Part shown: positions 12,557 through 13,903 of the stretch, piece by piece
Layout of the letters: each line of letters starts with the position of its first letter
Position numbering within the stretch: the stretch's first letter is position 1
Origin: JBAROU01 sp049642385
GTDB taxonomy: Bacteria; Chloroflexota; Dehalococcoidia; DSTF01; RBG-16-68-14
Direction of reading: 5' to 3'
Length of the DNA: 13,903 nucleotides
Assembly: GCA_049642385.1 (NCBI GenBank)
Contig: JBAROU010000151.1
Coordinates: 1 to 13,903 of the forward strand
Notes under the pieces: generated by a model
What the model was told of the DNA's origin: nothing
Seen by the model: the letters and a program-made list of their open reading frames with translations, nothing else
The model's database searches: none
Translations under genes and position numbers: made by a program

Positions 12557-13141
12557 TTGAACAGCGAAGAACACGACCGCCAGGACGAAACGCCCCAGGC
12601 CGCGGAAGAGCCGGCATCGGCAGCGCAAGAGTCAGTCTCGCCCGCGCAAGAGTCGGTCTCGCCCGCGCAGGAGTCAGTTTCGAATGACGCTCCCCCGCCG
12701 GCCGAATCACCGGCTTCGGTGGAGGCGACGCCCGAGGCTGAGACATCGAACGAAATTCCCGCTGCCGCCCCCCCGGCCGCTGGCCCGCCCGCCGTGGCGG
12801 GAGGTCGACCGCCGCAAGCTCAGGGGCCGCGCCCTTCGTTTGGCGGTCCGCGCCGCCGCCCGGAAGGAGACCGTGAACGAAAGCCGCGCGGGGGCTTCCG
12901 CAGGCGCAAAGTGTGCGCCTTCTGCGTGGATAAAGTCGCTGGCATCGATTACAAGGACGCTGGCAAGCTCCGGCGCTACCTCTCAGATCGAGCGCGCATC
13001 GATCCGAGAAGGAAGACAGGAACCTGCACCAAACACCAACGCTGGCTGGGCACCGCGCTCAAGCGAGCGCGCCACCTGGCCCTGCTGCCGTACACACCGG
13101 AGCACATGCGAGGCTCAGGAATGCAGGCTTCCCGGAGGTAG
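12557..13141 (+). CDS. rpsR: 30S ribosomal protein S18 with long disordered N-terminal extension
   Basis: A 194-aa S18, more than twice the usual 70-90 aa. The conserved core is the C-terminal ~80 residues: RRRKVCAFCVDK (116-126), IDYKDAGKLRRYLSDRARI (130-148), CTKHQRWLGTALKRARHLALLPY (157-179). Cys120, Cys123, Cys157 and His160 form the zinc site of the C+ type of S18. Residues 1-115 are low-complexity: acidic at first, then Pro/Ala-rich with three 7-residue repeats AQESVSP, then Arg/Gly-rich next to the core. The TTG at 12557 (ribosome site AGGAG, 12543-12547, 9 nt away) opens the frame 18 nt after ssb, and no other start fits the operon spacing better. The extension may be a disordered, mRNA- or ribosome-surface-exposed tail. 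S18 pairs with S6, encoded upstream. Confidence 0.93.
   Translation: MNSEEHDRQDETPQAAEEPASAAQESVSPAQESVSPAQESVSNDAPPPAESPASVEATPEAETSNEIPAAAPPAAGPPAVAGGRPPQAQGPRPSFGGPRRRPEGDRERKPRGGFRRRKVCAFCVDKVAGIDYKDAGKLRRYLSDRARIDPRRKTGTCTKHQRWLGTALKRARHLALLPYTPEHMRGSGMQASRR
12624..12686 (+). repeat. Three tandem 21-bp repeats inside rpsR
   Basis: Units at 12624-12644, 12645-12665 and 12666-12686 share CGCAAGAGTCAGTCTCGCCC with few changes; the third diverges at its end. They are in frame and encode the AQESVSP repeats of the S18 extension, so copy-number change would keep the frame. Confidence 0.85.
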
Positions 13142-13168
13142 TCGCAAAAGCCAGCGGCCGTACCACGG

Positions 13169-13187
13169 CGAGGGCGAACAGCCCTCG
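13169..13187 (+). terminator. Hairpin after rpsR
   Basis: CGAGGGC-GAACA-GCCCTCG is a perfect 7-bp stem, extendable by two G-T pairs, 28 nt after the rpsR stop. TTGCGTCT follows instead of a run of T. It may end the ribosomal operon partially or separate it from the downstream gene. Confidence 0.45.
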
Positions 13188-13217
13188 TTGCGTCTCCGAC
13201 ACTGATTGAGGGAACCG

Positions 13218-13903
13218 ATGGCAAAGTCCAAATCCCAGGCGCAGGTACGCGTAGCCGCCCGGCGCCAGCGCACCTCAGCACCGGACGAAGAAGGTACGAA
13301 CCGGCGCCTCGTCGTTGGCAGCATCGCCTTGGTCGTCATCGCGGTCATAGCCATCATCGCCTTCGGCTGGTGGTGGTCAGAAATAAGGCCGTTCAACAAG
13401 ACGGTCCTCCAGGTAAACAACACCACGTTTAGCTTGGATCATGTGGTGCGGCGGATGAAGCTCGAGTTCAAGACCAATCCCTCGGTGTATCAGGGCAACG
13501 CGCGCCTCTTATCGCAAGGTGTCATTGTCCAGCTCGAGCGTGAGGGCAAGCTCCTGGCGGGCGCGAAAAAACTGAACAACATCAAAGTGTCGGACAAGGA
13601 CATCGACGCTAAGATCCGTGAGACCGGCGGCCTCGCAGCGACCGCCTCACCGGCTGAGTTCGTAGCTGAGCTGGACCGGCAGGTGAGCGATAGCGGGCTC
13701 AAGAAGGACGAATACCTCCAGATGCTTCGCGCGCAGCTCCTGGATACGAAGGTGCGCAACTACTTCACGTTCGTCACCCCGGACAGCGAGGCCCAGACGC
13801 GCGCCCGCTGGATCGTGGTCTCTCAAGAGTCCGAGGCGAATGACGTGCTCACCCGGCTCAACGAAGGCGAGGACTTCGCCGCGGTAGCCGAAGAGGTGTC
13901 GAT
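13218..13903 (+). CDS. Membrane-anchored SurA/PrsA-like peptidyl-prolyl isomerase (3' partial)
   Basis: The frame is open from the ATG at 13218 to the window end (228 residues, gene continues). A basic N-terminus (VRVAARRQR) precedes one membrane segment at about 31-53 (LVVGSIALVVIAVIAII), giving an N-in anchor with the rest outside. Residues 61-185 look like a SurA N-type chaperone domain: a short strand segment (VLQVNNTTFSLDHVVRRM), then helices with VSDKDIDAKI and KDEYLQMLRAQLL. From about 196, ARWIVVSQESEANDVLTRL and GEDFAAVAEE are the start of a parvulin (PPIC) domain, matching its ARHILV...A..EDF.ALA pattern. It would help fold exported proteins. GAGGG (13208-13212) lies 5 nt upstream of the ATG. 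rplI, often next after rpsR, is not here. Confidence 0.88.
   Translation, partial: MAKSKSQAQVRVAARRQRTSAPDEEGTNRRLVVGSIALVVIAVIAIIAFGWWWSEIRPFNKTVLQVNNTTFSLDHVVRRMKLEFKTNPSVYQGNARLLSQGVIVQLEREGKLLAGAKKLNNIKVSDKDIDAKIRETGGLAATASPAEFVAELDRQVSDSGLKKDEYLQMLRAQLLDTKVRNYFTFVTPDSEAQTRARWIVVSQESEANDVLTRLNEGEDFAAVAEEVS

Noticed and set aside
12624..12686. Tandem repeats as a CRISPR or regulatory array
   Set aside because: The units are directly adjacent with no spacers, lie in frame inside rpsR, and encode a simple peptide repeat.
1..13903. Mobile element, prophage or defence system
   Set aside because: No transposase, integrase, terminal repeats, toxin-antitoxin pair or defence domain was seen; all genes but a few are housekeeping or envelope genes.

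Overview
The window (about 13.9 kb, GC-rich) is ordinary bacterial chromosome with dense, short-spaced genes. I see no insertion sequence, phage gene, CRISPR array, tRNA or rRNA. Gene content and style suggest a GC-rich Chloroflexota-like bacterium: a DnaC-like loader directly behind dnaB, a small double zinc-ribbon protein, a MoaD-MoaE fusion, a long-form ribosome hibernation factor, Zn-type S18, and several TTG/GTG starts. That assignment is an inference from family resemblance, not a measured phylogeny. Promoters of clear sigma70 type (TTGACG-like boxes with 17-18 nt spacers and TAnnnT boxes) are easy to see.

Left part (1-2918, + strand): the 3' end of dnaB, then a DnaC-like ATPase with two tandem AAA+ domains of which the second has lost its Walker A lysine, then an RsmC-like methyltransferase. 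These three look like one operon. After an AT-richer promoter region comes a stand-alone zinc-ribbon gene.

Middle part (2935-8852): a fused MoaD-MoaE molybdopterin synthase gene on the - strand, apparently leaderless, diverges from comF. Downstream on the + strand lie hpf with a structured leader, a PfkB-family sugar-phosphate kinase overlapping hpf by 4 nt, an unrecognised protein with a possible nucleotidyltransferase-like N-terminal half, and a multi-membrane GT-C type glycosyltransferase with its own promoter.

Right part (8800-13903): a - strand lipoprotein of the PQQ-type sugar dehydrogenase beta-propeller family converges on the glycosyltransferase gene with 53 bp of coding overlap. 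It diverges from glyA. glyA has a roughly 160 nt leader that can form a pseudoknot, competing stems and a terminator-like hairpin; this is the best candidate in the window for an undescribed regulatory element. glyA is followed by the classical rpsF-ssb-rpsR operon, with a leader that could be an S6:S18 autoregulatory site, an SSB lacking the usual C-terminal Phe tip, and an S18 with a long disordered repeat-bearing N-terminus. The window ends inside a membrane-anchored SurA/PrsA-like peptidyl-prolyl isomerase.

Functionally the region is housekeeping: replication, translation, one-carbon metabolism and cofactor synthesis, plus cell-envelope functions. No complete new multi-gene system is evident. 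The points of interest are RNA leaders, domain duplication or degeneration, and one unassigned protein family.
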